Below, in pieces: positions 44,734 to 53,666 of a DNA stretch of 64,000 nt (its first letter is position 1; the number at the start of each line of letters is the position of its first letter). Location of the stretch: assembly GCA_035516035.1 (NCBI GenBank), contig DATJAS010000050.1, positions 1 to 64,000 of the forward strand. Direction: 5' to 3'. Source of the stretch: Fen-1273 sp035516035 (GTDB lineage Bacteria > Bacteroidota > Ignavibacteria > UBA10030 > UBA6906). A program made the translations under genes and the position numbers. Below the pieces are notes generated by a model. It had not been told where the DNA came from. It saw nothing but the letters and a program-made list of their open reading frames with translations, and searched no databases.

Positions 44734-45855
44734 ATGAGCAAATCCGTTGTCGCAGTCCTGAAAACATCTCCGGCCACCGTGCTGGACGACTACCAGCGCC
44801 TCGCGGAGCTCGCGGGGATGACCTCCGTCCTCCGCCGCGGCGCCGCCACGATCCTGAAGGACAATATCTCCTGGCATTTCCCCTTCCCGGGGGCCAACAC
44901 CGCGCCCTGGCAGATGGAAGGGGCGATCCTCGCGCTGAAGAAGGAAGGCTTCGACGACCTCGTGTGCGTCCAGAACAAGACGGTGGTGACGGACGCCTTC
45001 AAGGGGGAGGATCTCAACAATTACGTGCCGATATTCCGGCAGTACGGCATCCCGGTCCGCTTCAACTTCCGGGAGGGGGACATGCAGTGGGTCCCCTACC
45101 GGCCGAAAGCGAAGATGCGCGTGCTCGACACCATATTCCCGGACGGCATCCGGATCCCGGACTTTTTCCAGGGGAAGAACATCGTCCATCTCCCCACGGT
45201 GAAATGCCACATCTACACGACGACCACCGGCGCGATGAAGAACGCGTTCGGGGGACTGCTGAACACGCGGAGGCACTACACCCATTCCTGGATCCACGAG
45301 ACGCTCGTGGACCTCCTGGCGATTCAGAAGGAGATCCACCCCGGGATTTTCGCGCTCATGGACGGCACCACTGCCGGGAACGGGCCGGGTCCCCGGACGA
45401 TGATCCCGGTGGTGAAGAACTTCATCCTGGCGAGCGCCGACCAGGTCGCCATCGACGCGGTGGCGTCCAGGATGATGGGGTTCGACCCGATGTCGATCGG
45501 CTATATCCGCATGGCGCACGAGGACGGCCTGGGAACGGGCGACGTGCGGGAGATCGATGTGCGGGGCGCGGACATCAGCGGCGAATCGTGGGGCTTCACC
45601 GTCGGCAACAACGGCGTGAGCCTCTTCGGCAACCTGGCGTGGTTCGGCCCCCTCAGGGGGATGCAGAAGCTCTTCTTCCGCACGCCGCTGGTCCACGCAT
45701 TTATCTTCGGCTCGGAGGCGTACCACGACTACTACCGCTGGCAGTTCGTGGACGGGCGCGCATTCCGCAGGTGGCGCACGGAGACGGAGTGGGGGGGACT
45801 GTTCCGCGAGTATGAATCGCGGCGCGCAGGTGCAGGCGCGGCCGCCGCGCAGTGA
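44734..45855 (+). CDS. DUF362 family protein
   Basis: 373 residues. The core matches DUF362: LKDNISWHFPFPGANTAPWQMEGAI, NKTVVTDAF, HLPTVKCHIYTTTTGAMKNAFGGLL, DGTTAGNGPGPRTM and ASADQVAIDAVASRMMGFDP. No CxxCxxCxxxC ferredoxin clusters are present, unlike the longer iron-sulfur members. The biochemical function of the family is unknown. It overlaps the next gene by four bases. Confidence 0.8.
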   Translation: MSKSVVAVLKTSPATVLDDYQRLAELAGMTSVLRRGAATILKDNISWHFPFPGANTAPWQMEGAILALKKEGFDDLVCVQNKTVVTDAFKGEDLNNYVPIFRQYGIPVRFNFREGDMQWVPYRPKAKMRVLDTIFPDGIRIPDFFQGKNIVHLPTVKCHIYTTTTGAMKNAFGGLLNTRRHYTHSWIHETLVDLLAIQKEIHPGIFALMDGTTAGNGPGPRTMIPVVKNFILASADQVAIDAVASRMMGFDPMSIGYIRMAHEDGLGTGDVREIDVRGADISGESWGFTVGNNGVSLFGNLAWFGPLRGMQKLFFRTPLVHAFIFGSEAYHDYYRWQFVDGRAFRRWRTETEWGGLFREYESRRAGAGAAAAQ

Positions 45856-46742
45856 CGCGTAAGACGCGGGCGGAAGGGGTACTGCTTGCCCTCACGCTGA
45901 TCTGGGGAAGCACGTTCGTCGTGGGGAAACTCGTTCTCGTTTCCCTCACGCCCCTGCAGATGATCGCGATGCGCTTCACGCTGGCCACCGCCATCCTGCT
46001 GGTCTTCTTTCCGCGGCGCATATTCCCGCTGACGCGCAGGCAGATCGCGCGCGGCGGGATCCTTGGCATATTCCTCTTTCTCGGCTTCGTGGCGCAGACC
46101 GTCGGTCTCACCATGACCTCCGCGTCCAAGTCGGCGTTCATCACCGGTATGATGGTGGTGTTCGTCCCGCTGCTCCAGGTGGTCATCGAGCGGCGGTCGC
46201 CGCGGATCGGCAACCTCGCGGGGGTGGGCGTGGTGACCGCCGGGCTCTGGCTCCTGACGTCGCCCGCGGGGGAGACGCTGGGCACCGGGGACGCGCTGAC
46301 GCTCCTGTGCGCGGTGCTCTTTGCCGTCTACATCGTGTATATTGACGTCGTGGCCCACGAGATGACGGCCCTGCAGCTCACGTTTATCCAGATGGCGAGC
46401 AACGCGATATTCGCCGTGGCGTGCTCGGCGGCCTTCGATACGCTTCCTGCCCGCGTGCCGGGGGGGGCGATCGTGGCGATACTCTACCTGACGCTCTTCG
46501 CCACGGTGCTCACGACGTTCATGCAGACGCGCTACCAGAAGGAGACCACCCCCACGCGGGCGGCCGTCATATTCACGATCGAGCCCGTCTTCGCCGCCGT
46601 GAGCGCGGCGGTGGTGCTCGGAGAGCAGATCGGCGTTGGCGGGGCACTCGGCGGGGGACTCATCATCGGCGGGGTGCTCCTCTCGGAGCTTTCCGACGGA
46701 ATCCCCCTCCTCAACCGTTCGGTCGGCTCCGCCGACTCGTAG
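45852..46742 (+). CDS. EamA/DMT family transporter
   Basis: 296 residues, about ten membrane helices in two EamA repeats. The first opens with LTLIWGSTFVVGKLVL, the second with GDALTLLCAVLFAVYIVYIDVV and ends FTIEPVFAAVSAAVVLGEQIG. Members export small metabolites or amino acids; the substrate cannot be told. GTG start inside the DUF362 stop. Confidence 0.85.
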   Translation: MTRKTRAEGVLLALTLIWGSTFVVGKLVLVSLTPLQMIAMRFTLATAILLVFFPRRIFPLTRRQIARGGILGIFLFLGFVAQTVGLTMTSASKSAFITGMMVVFVPLLQVVIERRSPRIGNLAGVGVVTAGLWLLTSPAGETLGTGDALTLLCAVLFAVYIVYIDVVAHEMTALQLTFIQMASNAIFAVACSAAFDTLPARVPGGAIVAILYLTLFATVLTTFMQTRYQKETTPTRAAVIFTIEPVFAAVSAAVVLGEQIGVGGALGGGLIIGGVLLSELSDGIPLLNRSVGSADS

Positions 46743-46755
46743 AGGAGCACGGAGC

Positions 46756-47031
46756 GTGGAGGTCTCGGTTCACATCATCGTCGAGGGGCTCGTCCAGGGA
46801 GTGGGCTACCGCTGGTTTGCGGCGCGCCGCGCCCAGGCGCTCGGCCTTGGTGGAAGCGTCCGGAACCTGTACGACGGGACCGTGGAAGTTGAAGCCTGGG
46901 GAGACCGCTCGATGGTCGAGGAGCTGATCGGGGATCTGAAGGTCGGACCCCGCTCCGCCCAGGTCAGGAATCTGAAAATCAACTGGGGACCCCCCGTGGC
47001 GGCAAAAGGAGGACAGTTTGAAATCCGCTGA
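46756..47031 (+). CDS. acyP: Acylphosphatase
   Basis: 91 residues, full acylphosphatase fold. The catalytic Arg is in VQGVGYRWFA and the Asn in GSVRNLYDGTVEVEAWG. Hydrolyses acyl phosphates such as carbamoyl phosphate. GTG 46756 is preceded by GGAG. It overlaps ispF by 14 bases. Confidence 0.92.
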   Translation: MEVSVHIIVEGLVQGVGYRWFAARRAQALGLGGSVRNLYDGTVEVEAWGDRSMVEELIGDLKVGPRSAQVRNLKINWGPPVAAKGGQFEIR

Positions 47032-47521
47032 GACCGCCGTGCACCCGGCCCGCATCGGCTTCGGGTACGACGTGCACAGGATGACCGAGGGGCGGAAACT
47101 GATCATCGGCGGGGTCGAGATTCCCCACCCCACGGGACTGGACGGCCACTCGGACGCCGACGTCCTCCTCCACGCCGTGGCCGATGCCCTCCTGGGCGCA
47201 GCCGCGCTGGGGGACATCGGGAAGCACTTCCCGGACACGGACCCGCGCTACAAGGGGGTCTCGAGCCTCATATTGCTCAGGCACGTGGCCGACCTGATCG
47301 CGGGACACCGGTTCACCGTCGGGAACGTCGACGCCACGGTCGTTCTCGAATCGCCGAAGATCGCACCCTACGTCGACCTGATGAGGCGGAACATCGCGGA
47401 CGCGCTCAGGATCGCACCGCACCAGGTGTCGGTCAAGGCCACGACGCACGAATCGCTCGGCTTTATCGGGTCCGGAAGCGGGGCCGCGGCGCATGCGATT
47501 GCCCTCATTGTCGCACTGTGA
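47018..47521 (+). CDS. ispF: 2-C-methyl-D-erythritol 2,4-cyclodiphosphate synthase
   Basis: 167 residues, non-mevalonate isoprenoid pathway. Zinc ligands in GYDVHR and HSDADVLLHAVADALLGAAALGDIGKHFPD, and the C-terminal KATTHESLGFIG. The start is a TTG at 47018, supported by a perfect AAAGGAGG five bases upstream, within acyP. GTG 47039 is possible but lacks an SD. Confidence 0.95.
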   Translation: MKSAETAVHPARIGFGYDVHRMTEGRKLIIGGVEIPHPTGLDGHSDADVLLHAVADALLGAAALGDIGKHFPDTDPRYKGVSSLILLRHVADLIAGHRFTVGNVDATVVLESPKIAPYVDLMRRNIADALRIAPHQVSVKATTHESLGFIGSGSGAAAHAIALIVAL

Positions 47522-47537
47522 GGGAGTGAGCCGCGCG

Positions 47538-48164
47538 ATGCCCGATATACTCCAGGTCCTGGTCGCCTCGCTCCGGTCGCTCGACCCCTCCATCGTGTGC
47601 CTCACGCTCTTCTCCATTGCACTCCTGGAGAACATCTTCCCGCCGTTTCCCAGCGACCTCGTCATCGTCTTCGGCGGCTCGCTCATCGGGGCCGGGCGCC
47701 TGTCGTTCGCCCCGGCGCTCATCTCGGCGAGCGCGGGGGGGACGATCGGGTTCGTCATCATGTTCGGCATCGGCCGGTGGTTCGGCGAGAAGATCCTGGT
47801 AACCGGTCGCATCCGGTTTATCCAGCGGGAATCGGTCGAGCGCGTGGACGCGTGGTTCCGCCGGTACGGCTACTGGCTTATCGTCGCCAACAGGTTCATC
47901 GCGGGAACCCGTACGGCGGTGTCGTTTGTCGCGGGGATGTCGGGCATCGGCCTCTTCCCCACGATCGTGCTCTGCACGATCAGCGCGCTCACATGGAACG
48001 CCGTCCTCCTGGCCGGGGGGTACTACCTGGGAGACAACTGGGCCCGGATTGGCGGGACGCTCGCTGCATACAGCGCGGGCCTTGGCGCGTGCCTTGCGCT
48101 CGTCCTCCTGGTGCTCGGCGTTCTCTACATGCGGCGGCGGCTTGCCAACGGAGCGCGCCGGTGA
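47538..48164 (+). CDS. DedA family membrane protein
   Basis: 208 residues, four or five membrane helices. DedA signature: LLENIFPPFPSDLVIVFGGSL, GRIRFIQRESVERVDAWFRRYGYWLIVANRFIAGTRTAVSFVAGMS. Members flip undecaprenyl phosphate or other lipids across the inner membrane. ATG 47538 follows AGGGAG. It overlaps a PAP2 phosphatase gene, and the pair could recycle undecaprenyl carrier, which is inference. Confidence 0.88.
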   Translation: MPDILQVLVASLRSLDPSIVCLTLFSIALLENIFPPFPSDLVIVFGGSLIGAGRLSFAPALISASAGGTIGFVIMFGIGRWFGEKILVTGRIRFIQRESVERVDAWFRRYGYWLIVANRFIAGTRTAVSFVAGMSGIGLFPTIVLCTISALTWNAVLLAGGYYLGDNWARIGGTLAAYSAGLGACLALVLLVLGVLYMRRRLANGARR

Positions 48165-48772
48165 CGGAATTCCTCTACTCGATCGACGTCGCGGTCTTCC
48201 ATTTTCTGAACGGCACGATCGCCAACCCGGTCGGCGACGTGCTCTGGCCCCTCATCACGGATTACGACCGGCTGCTTCCCGTCAGGATCGTCCTGGGCGT
48301 CGTCTGGCTCCTCCTGCTCGTCAGGGGGGGGACGCGGGGACGCACCGCGGCACTCCTTTTGATTCCCGTCCTTCTGGCCGCGGACAAGCTGAGCAGCGCA
48401 CTGGTCAAGGAGCTGATCGCGCGGCCGCGCCCCTGCCACCAGGTAAACGGCGTGACGATCGTGCAGGGGATCCACATGCTTGTCTCGTGCGGTCCCGGGA
48501 TGTCGTTTCCCTCCTCCCACGCGGTGAACAATTTTGCCGTGGCGACGCTCTTCACGTCGTACTACAGAAAATGGGCCCCCGCCTTCTTTTCCTGGGCGTC
48601 GCTCGTTGCGCTCTCGCGCCCGGCGGTCGGCGTCCATTATCCTTCGGACATCCTGGGGGGCGCCCTGATCGGGGTGTGCGTCTCGCTCGTGCTGGTCGTT
48701 GCCTGGAACACCCTCTGTCGGAAGTTGTTCCCCCGCATCGCGGTCGAACCGCCGCAGGGAGTAACGCCGTGA
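48161..48772 (+). CDS. PAP2 family phosphatase
   Basis: 203 residues, about six membrane helices. All three catalytic motifs are present: KELIARPRP, FPSSHAVN and SRPAVGVHYPSD. Possible roles are undecaprenyl pyrophosphate or lipid A 1-phosphate dephosphorylation at the periplasmic face. GTG start overlaps the dedA stop; its own stop overlaps lnt. Confidence 0.88.
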   Translation: MTEFLYSIDVAVFHFLNGTIANPVGDVLWPLITDYDRLLPVRIVLGVVWLLLLVRGGTRGRTAALLLIPVLLAADKLSSALVKELIARPRPCHQVNGVTIVQGIHMLVSCGPGMSFPSSHAVNNFAVATLFTSYYRKWAPAFFSWASLVALSRPAVGVHYPSDILGGALIGVCVSLVLVVAWNTLCRKLFPRIAVEPPQGVTP

Positions 48773-50451
48773 CGGGGAAGAGGCTTGTGCCTGGGGGAGA
48801 AGGGGAGAGCCGCGGGATGAAAGGGGACTACGCGCTTGCCCTCCTTTCGGGCGCGATGCTGGGCTTTTCATTCCCTCCTTTCCGCCTGGGGCTCCTCGCG
48901 TGCGTCGGGCTCGTCCCCCTGCTTGTCTCCCTGGGGCGGACCACAAGACTTCGCCGGACGCTGCGCCTCACGTACGTCGCCATGCTGGCCTTCCACGTCA
49001 TCACGCTCAACTGGACGGGGGGCTATGTCCACGGCAACGACCCCTATATGATGATCGCCGGGGCGGTGACGATGATTGTCCACCCCCTCTTCTATTTCAT
49101 TCCCATGGGCCTCTACCACGGCGCGCGGAGGTGGCTGGGGGAGACTCCCGCGCTGGTCGCCCTCCCGTTTCTCTGGGTGGGATACGAGTATTCCCACACG
49201 CTCTCCGAGTGGTCATTTCCCTGGCTCACGATCGGGAACAGCCAGTCGTACGACCTGGCCCGCATACAGTTCATCTCGATCACCGGCATCTGGGGACTTT
49301 CACTCTGGATCCTGATTATCAACGTCCTCACGTACGTTCTGTACAGGGAAGTGGCGGCCCACCGCATGACGCGGCGCGCGCTGGCGCTCGGCGGAGTGAT
49401 TCTCGTGACAGGCGTGCTTCCGGATGCGGCAGGACTTGCGATACTCTCCGGCGCGCCGCCGGCGGGTGAGCCGGGGCCCGGCACGCCCGTGACAATCGGC
49501 ATCGTTCAGTCGAACGTCGACCCGTGGGAGAAATGGGCGCGCTCCGGAAGCGATCTCCTGGCACTCTACGGCGGACTCACGCACGACCTGGTCGCGGCGC
49601 ACGGTCCGAAACCCGACATCGTGCTCTGGCCTGAGACGGCCATTACCGGCTTCCCGCTCCTCCCGGCTTCCCGGCCGCTCCTGGACGGGCTCCGCACGAT
49701 GGCTGACACGATGCACGTCGGGATACTGACAGGGATCACACACGCCGTCTTTTACGATGATGCCGCCCGCTCGCCCTCGAGCGCCCGCACGGTGAAGGCG
49801 ACCGGTGAGAAGTACGACGCGTTTAACGCTGCCGCGTTCATCCAGCCGCACGTTGAGCGCATCGACTGGTACGGGAAGATGAAGATGGTCCCTCTCGCAG
49901 AACGGGTGCCGTATGCCGGCATGTTCGCCTTCCTGGATTTCCTCCGGTGGGGAGTGGGTATCGGCGGATGGCAGATCGGCCCGCGGCAGACCGTCTTCCA
50001 CGACTCGGCGACGGGTGTCAGCTTTTCCTCGCTCATCTGCTATGAATCGACGTACCCGGGGTTTGTGGCCTCGTTCGTGAGGAAGGGGGCGTCGTTCCTT
50101 GCGCTGATTACGATCGACAGCTGGTGGGGGAAGATGTCGGGGGCTTACCAGCACCGCCAGTTCGCCGTGTTCAGGGCCGTGGAAAACAGGCGTTGGATTG
50201 CCCGTTGCGCAGTGGGGGGGATCTCCTGCTTCATCGACCCGTACGGGCGGAGCTACGACGATACGGAGCTCTTCACACGGCGGACGATCGCGCGGCAAAT
50301 TGCGGCGTCTTCGGAGACGACATTCTACACCCGGCACGGGGACTGGCTCGGGATGTGCGCCCTGCTCGCAGCGTGCATGTGCGCGGCGGCCATTGCGGGG
50401 AGAAAATTCACGAACAGGACGAGACAACTCTCATGGACTACATCGATCTGA
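48769..50451 (+). CDS. lnt: Apolipoprotein N-acyltransferase
   Basis: 560 residues. About six N-terminal membrane helices, then a nitrilase domain with catalytic Glu in WPETAI, Lys in GKMKMVPLAE and Cys in LICYES. Adds the third acyl chain to lipoproteins, consistent with a diderm envelope. GTG 48769 keeps the GTGA coupling seen in the two preceding genes; ATG 48817, with AAGGGGAG upstream, is an equally good start. Confidence 0.93.
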   Translation: MTGKRLVPGGEGESRGMKGDYALALLSGAMLGFSFPPFRLGLLACVGLVPLLVSLGRTTRLRRTLRLTYVAMLAFHVITLNWTGGYVHGNDPYMMIAGAVTMIVHPLFYFIPMGLYHGARRWLGETPALVALPFLWVGYEYSHTLSEWSFPWLTIGNSQSYDLARIQFISITGIWGLSLWILIINVLTYVLYREVAAHRMTRRALALGGVILVTGVLPDAAGLAILSGAPPAGEPGPGTPVTIGIVQSNVDPWEKWARSGSDLLALYGGLTHDLVAAHGPKPDIVLWPETAITGFPLLPASRPLLDGLRTMADTMHVGILTGITHAVFYDDAARSPSSARTVKATGEKYDAFNAAAFIQPHVERIDWYGKMKMVPLAERVPYAGMFAFLDFLRWGVGIGGWQIGPRQTVFHDSATGVSFSSLICYESTYPGFVASFVRKGASFLALITIDSWWGKMSGAYQHRQFAVFRAVENRRWIARCAVGGISCFIDPYGRSYDDTELFTRRTIARQIAASSETTFYTRHGDWLGMCALLAACMCAAAIAGRKFTNRTRQLSWTTSI

Positions 50452-51464
50452 GGAGCGACACAGTCACGAAGCCTTCGGCCGCCATGCGGGAAGCGATGGC
50501 GCACGCGGATGTGGGGGACGACGTGTTCGGGGAGGATCCAACGGTCAACCGTCTCCAGGAGCGCGTGGCGGCGCTCCTGGGCAAGGAAGCCGCCCTCTAC
50601 GTGGCGAGCGGGAGCATGGGGAACCAGACATGCATCAAGGTCCACACACAGCCGGGTGACGAAGTGGTCTGCGAGAAAGGGGCGCACGTCTTCAACTACG
50701 AAACGGGAGGGATCGCCTTCCTCTCGGGCGCGCAGGTGCATGCCATCGAGGGACATCACGGGGCGTTCACTGTCGATCAGATCAAGCGCGCGGTCAGGCC
50801 GAACGTGTACTATATGCCGAAGACCCGCCTCATCTGCCTGGAGAATACGCACAACAGGGCGGGGGGGACGATCTATCCGCTGGATCTCATCCGGGAGATC
50901 AGCACGTACGCCCGGAGCCAGAATATCCGGCTCCACCTTGACGGCGCCCGGCTCTGGAACGCCTGCGCGGCCACGGGGACAGCGCCGGCGGAATACGCGT
51001 CGCACTTTGATTCCGTCTCGGTCTGTCTCTCGAAGGGTCTCGGCGCCCCAGTAGGATCGGTCATCGCGGGGTCGCGCGCGTTCATCGATGAGGCGCGACA
51101 CGTGAGAAAGATCTTCGGCGGGGGTATGAGGCAGGCAGGCGTCCTGGCGGCTGCGGGGCTCTTCGCGCTGGAGCACAACGTCGCGCGCCTGGGGGAGGAC
51201 CATGAGAAGGCCGCCTACCTCGCGCGGGAGCTCGCACTCGTGAAGGGATTCGACATCGATCTCGAGAGCGTGCAAACGAACATCATCATCATCAGTGCGG
51301 AGAGGAGCGGCAGGATGCCGGAAGAGATCCTCTCGGCCCTGCGCGCAAAAGGAGTGCTCCTCACGCTCGGCAATTACATGGGAATCAGGGCCGTCACGCA
51401 CCTGGACGTTTCCATGGAAGAAGTGAAGCGTGCCGCAAGGATAATAAGGGAAACTATGAATTAG
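50433..51464 (+). CDS. ltaA: Low-specificity L-threonine aldolase
   Basis: 343 residues, fold type I PLP enzyme cleaving threonine to glycine and acetaldehyde. It begins DLRSDTVTKPSAAMREAM, has VGDDVFGEDPTVNRLQE, a PLP lysine in CLSKGLGAPVGS, and HLDGARLWNA. It overlaps lnt by 19 bases in another frame. No terminator is evident at 51465-51496. Confidence 0.93.
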   Translation: MDYIDLRSDTVTKPSAAMREAMAHADVGDDVFGEDPTVNRLQERVAALLGKEAALYVASGSMGNQTCIKVHTQPGDEVVCEKGAHVFNYETGGIAFLSGAQVHAIEGHHGAFTVDQIKRAVRPNVYYMPKTRLICLENTHNRAGGTIYPLDLIREISTYARSQNIRLHLDGARLWNACAATGTAPAEYASHFDSVSVCLSKGLGAPVGSVIAGSRAFIDEARHVRKIFGGGMRQAGVLAAAGLFALEHNVARLGEDHEKAAYLARELALVKGFDIDLESVQTNIIIISAERSGRMPEEILSALRAKGVLLTLGNYMGIRAVTHLDVSMEEVKRAARIIRETMN

Positions 51465-51496
51465 AGGGCCACAGAGGCGGGAATTTCACATTTCCC

Positions 51497-51525
51497 TTGC
51501 TTTTCATCGCGGAAGTGTCTATCTT
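51497..51525 (+). promoter_or_regulatory. Promoter of the rimP-nusA-infB operon
   Basis: TTGCTT (51497-51502), 17 bases, TATCTT (51520-51525). Predicted start about 51532. Confidence 0.7.
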
Positions 51526-51539
51526 GAATTGTTTCAGAT

Positions 51540-51566
51540 ATAGCCCAAATTGGGCTATTTTTGTTT
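51540..51566 (+). terminator. Terminator-like hairpin in the rimP-nusA leader
   Basis: ATAGCCCA (51540-51547), loop AAT, TGGGCTAT (51551-51558), then TTTTGTTT. It begins only about eight bases after the predicted transcription start and ends just before the rimP ATG. Confidence 0.65.
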
Positions 51567-51569
51567 AAG

Positions 51570-52037
51570 ATGACGCTGAACGGGATGATGCATGACGAAA
51601 TGCGGGCCGGTTTCGAGGAATGTGCGGCCCGCCTCTCCGCGCACCTGATCGACCTGGTCGTCCGCGGTGCGCGCGGCAATACGATCGTCGAGCTCTTTAT
51701 CGATGCGGAAGAGGGAGTGACGACCGAACTCTGCTCGGCGGTAAGCCGGGAGGCCGCGCTCCTGATCGACAGGGAGAGATGGATCCAGGGCTCGTACCGG
51801 CTGGAAGTCTCCTCCCCGGGCATCGCGCGACCCCTCAGATTCCTCTGGCAGTACAAGAAACACGTCGGCAGGACGCTTTCGGTCAGGCAGCGCACCGATA
51901 CGGGAGAGGCGAACCGGAGCGGGCGCCTGGTGTCCGTCGGTCCGTCGGCGATCCTGCTGGAAACGGCGCACGGAGATTCGCCCCTGGAGATCCCGTTCGA
52001 CTCTCTCGTGGAGGCCGTCGTCAAGTCACCCTGGTAG
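51570..52037 (+). CDS. rimP: Ribosome maturation factor RimP
   Basis: 155 residues, 30S assembly factor. Two domains: NTIVELFIDAEEGVTTELCSAVSREAALLID and YRLEVSSPGIARPLRFLWQYKKHVGRTLSV. ATG 51570 is preferred over TTG 51561, which lies in the T-tract of the leader hairpin. No SD is visible at either. Standard rimP-nusA-infB order follows. Confidence 0.9.
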   Translation: MTLNGMMHDEMRAGFEECAARLSAHLIDLVVRGARGNTIVELFIDAEEGVTTELCSAVSREAALLIDRERWIQGSYRLEVSSPGIARPLRFLWQYKKHVGRTLSVRQRTDTGEANRSGRLVSVGPSAILLETAHGDSPLEIPFDSLVEAVVKSPW

Positions 52038-52076
52038 CCCCGCGGGGGCGGAGATTCACCTTATGCGGAGGATATG

Positions 52077-53549
52077 ATGAATTCGGAGATTGTCGAGTCT
52101 TTTGCCCAGATGGTAAGGGAAAAGGGGATCGACAAAGACATCCTGACCGGCATCGTGGAGGACGTGTTCTCCATGATGGTCAGGAAGAAATACGGCCAGG
52201 ACGCCAAGTTCGACGTCGTCGTCAACATGGACAAGGGTGACATCGAGATCTTCCTGGAACGGGAGGTCGTGGAGACTGTGGAGAACCCGGTCACGCAGAT
52301 CGACGTCCAGACCGCGAAGGAAATCTCGGGCGAAGAGCTCGCCGTCGGGGAGGACTTCGTGGAGGTGGTGCCCCTCGTGACGTTCGGCCGCAGGCTCGTG
52401 GTGAGCGCGAAGCAGAACCTGAACCAGAGGATCAAGGAGATCGAGCGGGAGAGCATCTACAACGAATACAGCAACGCGATCGGCGACATCGTGGTGGGGG
52501 AGATCTACCAGATCCGCAGGAGCGAGATCCTCATCAACCACAACCGGAACGAGCTGCTCCTCCCCAAGAGCGAACAGATCTTCAAGGAGCGGTACAAGAA
52601 GGGGGACACGATCCGCGCGGTGGTCAAGGAAGTCCGGAAGAACGCGGGCAACCCCGTGGTGGTGGTCTCACGCGCGGATCCCAAGTTTCTCTCCAAGCTC
52701 TTCGAGCTGGAAATCCCCGAGATCTACGACGGGATTATCGAAATCAAGCAGATCGCCCGGGAGCCGGGCGAGCGCGCCAAGGTGGCGGTCGAGTCGCACG
52801 ACGACCGCATCGACGCCGTCGGCGCGTGTGTGGGGATGAAGGGGGTGCGCATCCACACGATCGTGCGCGAGCTGAACAACGAGAACATCGACGTCATCAA
52901 TTTCAGCGAGCAGCCCGAGGTGTTCATCCAGCGGGCGCTGGCTCCCGCCAAGCTCAAGTCGATCGAGGTGAACGACGAGGCAAAGACGGCGAACGTGCTG
53001 GTGGCGGCCGACCAGGTGTCGCTGGCCATCGGGCGGAACGGGCAGAACATCCGCCTGGCATCGAAGCTGACCGGGTTCGAAATCAACCTGATCAAGGAGG
53101 GGGGAGAGGACGAGTACGACATCGAGCTGGTGGACTTCAAGGAAGAGCTGGGCGAGGAGCTGTATCTCAAGCTGATCAACGCGGGCCTGGAGACCGCCAA
53201 GGACGTGATCAATGCGAAGCTGGACACGCTGCTGGCGATCGAAGGACTGACGGAAGAGAAAATCCGCGAGATCAGGGAGATGATGCAGCGCGATCTCGAC
53301 GAGGCAGAAGTGGACGAAGAAGAGGAGGAAGAGGAGGAGGAAGAAGACGAGGCGCCGCAGGCGGAAGCCGCAGGGGCGCCGGAGGCGGCTGCCACGGAAG
53401 CAGAACCGGCGGCACCGATGGCCGAAGCGGCAACGCCGGCGGCCGAAGCGGCAACGCCCGCGCCCGAAGCGGCAACGCCGGCGCCCGAAGCGCCGTCCGC
53501 CGGGGCCGGCGAGCCGTCCGCGTCGAAGGAGGAACCGGCACAGGACTGA
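52077..53549 (+). CDS. nusA: Transcription termination/antitermination factor NusA
   Basis: 490 residues. N-terminal polymerase-binding domain, S1 domain (about 135-200), KH1 and KH2 (HDDRIDAVGACVGMKGVRIHTIVRELNNENIDVI and AIGRNGQNIRLASKLTG), then a helix-hairpin-helix module and a low-complexity tail of about 80 residues. The tail has a run of 14 acidic residues followed by Ala/Pro/Glu sequence with a 21-base tandem repeat. ATG 52077 has GGAGG at good spacing; ATG 52074 is too close. Confidence 0.95.
   Translation: MNSEIVESFAQMVREKGIDKDILTGIVEDVFSMMVRKKYGQDAKFDVVVNMDKGDIEIFLEREVVETVENPVTQIDVQTAKEISGEELAVGEDFVEVVPLVTFGRRLVVSAKQNLNQRIKEIERESIYNEYSNAIGDIVVGEIYQIRRSEILINHNRNELLLPKSEQIFKERYKKGDTIRAVVKEVRKNAGNPVVVVSRADPKFLSKLFELEIPEIYDGIIEIKQIAREPGERAKVAVESHDDRIDAVGACVGMKGVRIHTIVRELNNENIDVINFSEQPEVFIQRALAPAKLKSIEVNDEAKTANVLVAADQVSLAIGRNGQNIRLASKLTGFEINLIKEGGEDEYDIELVDFKEELGEELYLKLINAGLETAKDVINAKLDTLLAIEGLTEEKIREIREMMQRDLDEAEVDEEEEEEEEEEDEAPQAEAAGAPEAAATEAEPAAPMAEAATPAAEAATPAPEAATPAPEAPSAGAGEPSASKEEPAQD
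53421..53493 (+). repeat. 21-base tandem repeat in the nusA tail
   Basis: Three copies plus part of a fourth of a unit like SCCGAAGCGGCAACGCCSGCG, encoding EAATPA(A/P). The copies differ at one or two bases. Confidence 0.85.
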
Positions 53550-53666
53550 TGCACGGTCATTGCAAGCGCTGTTGACGAAGCGCGCGTTTTGCGTCCCGCC
53601 GCAGGCGGGGCAATCTGCGACAGGGGTTGCAGCGCTGTTCCTCTGAAGATCCACAAAAGGGCAGAC

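Noticed and set aside
53550..53666. Promoter before infB (TTGACG at 53572)
   Set aside because: No -10 box at 16-18 bases; infB probably depends on readthrough from nusA.
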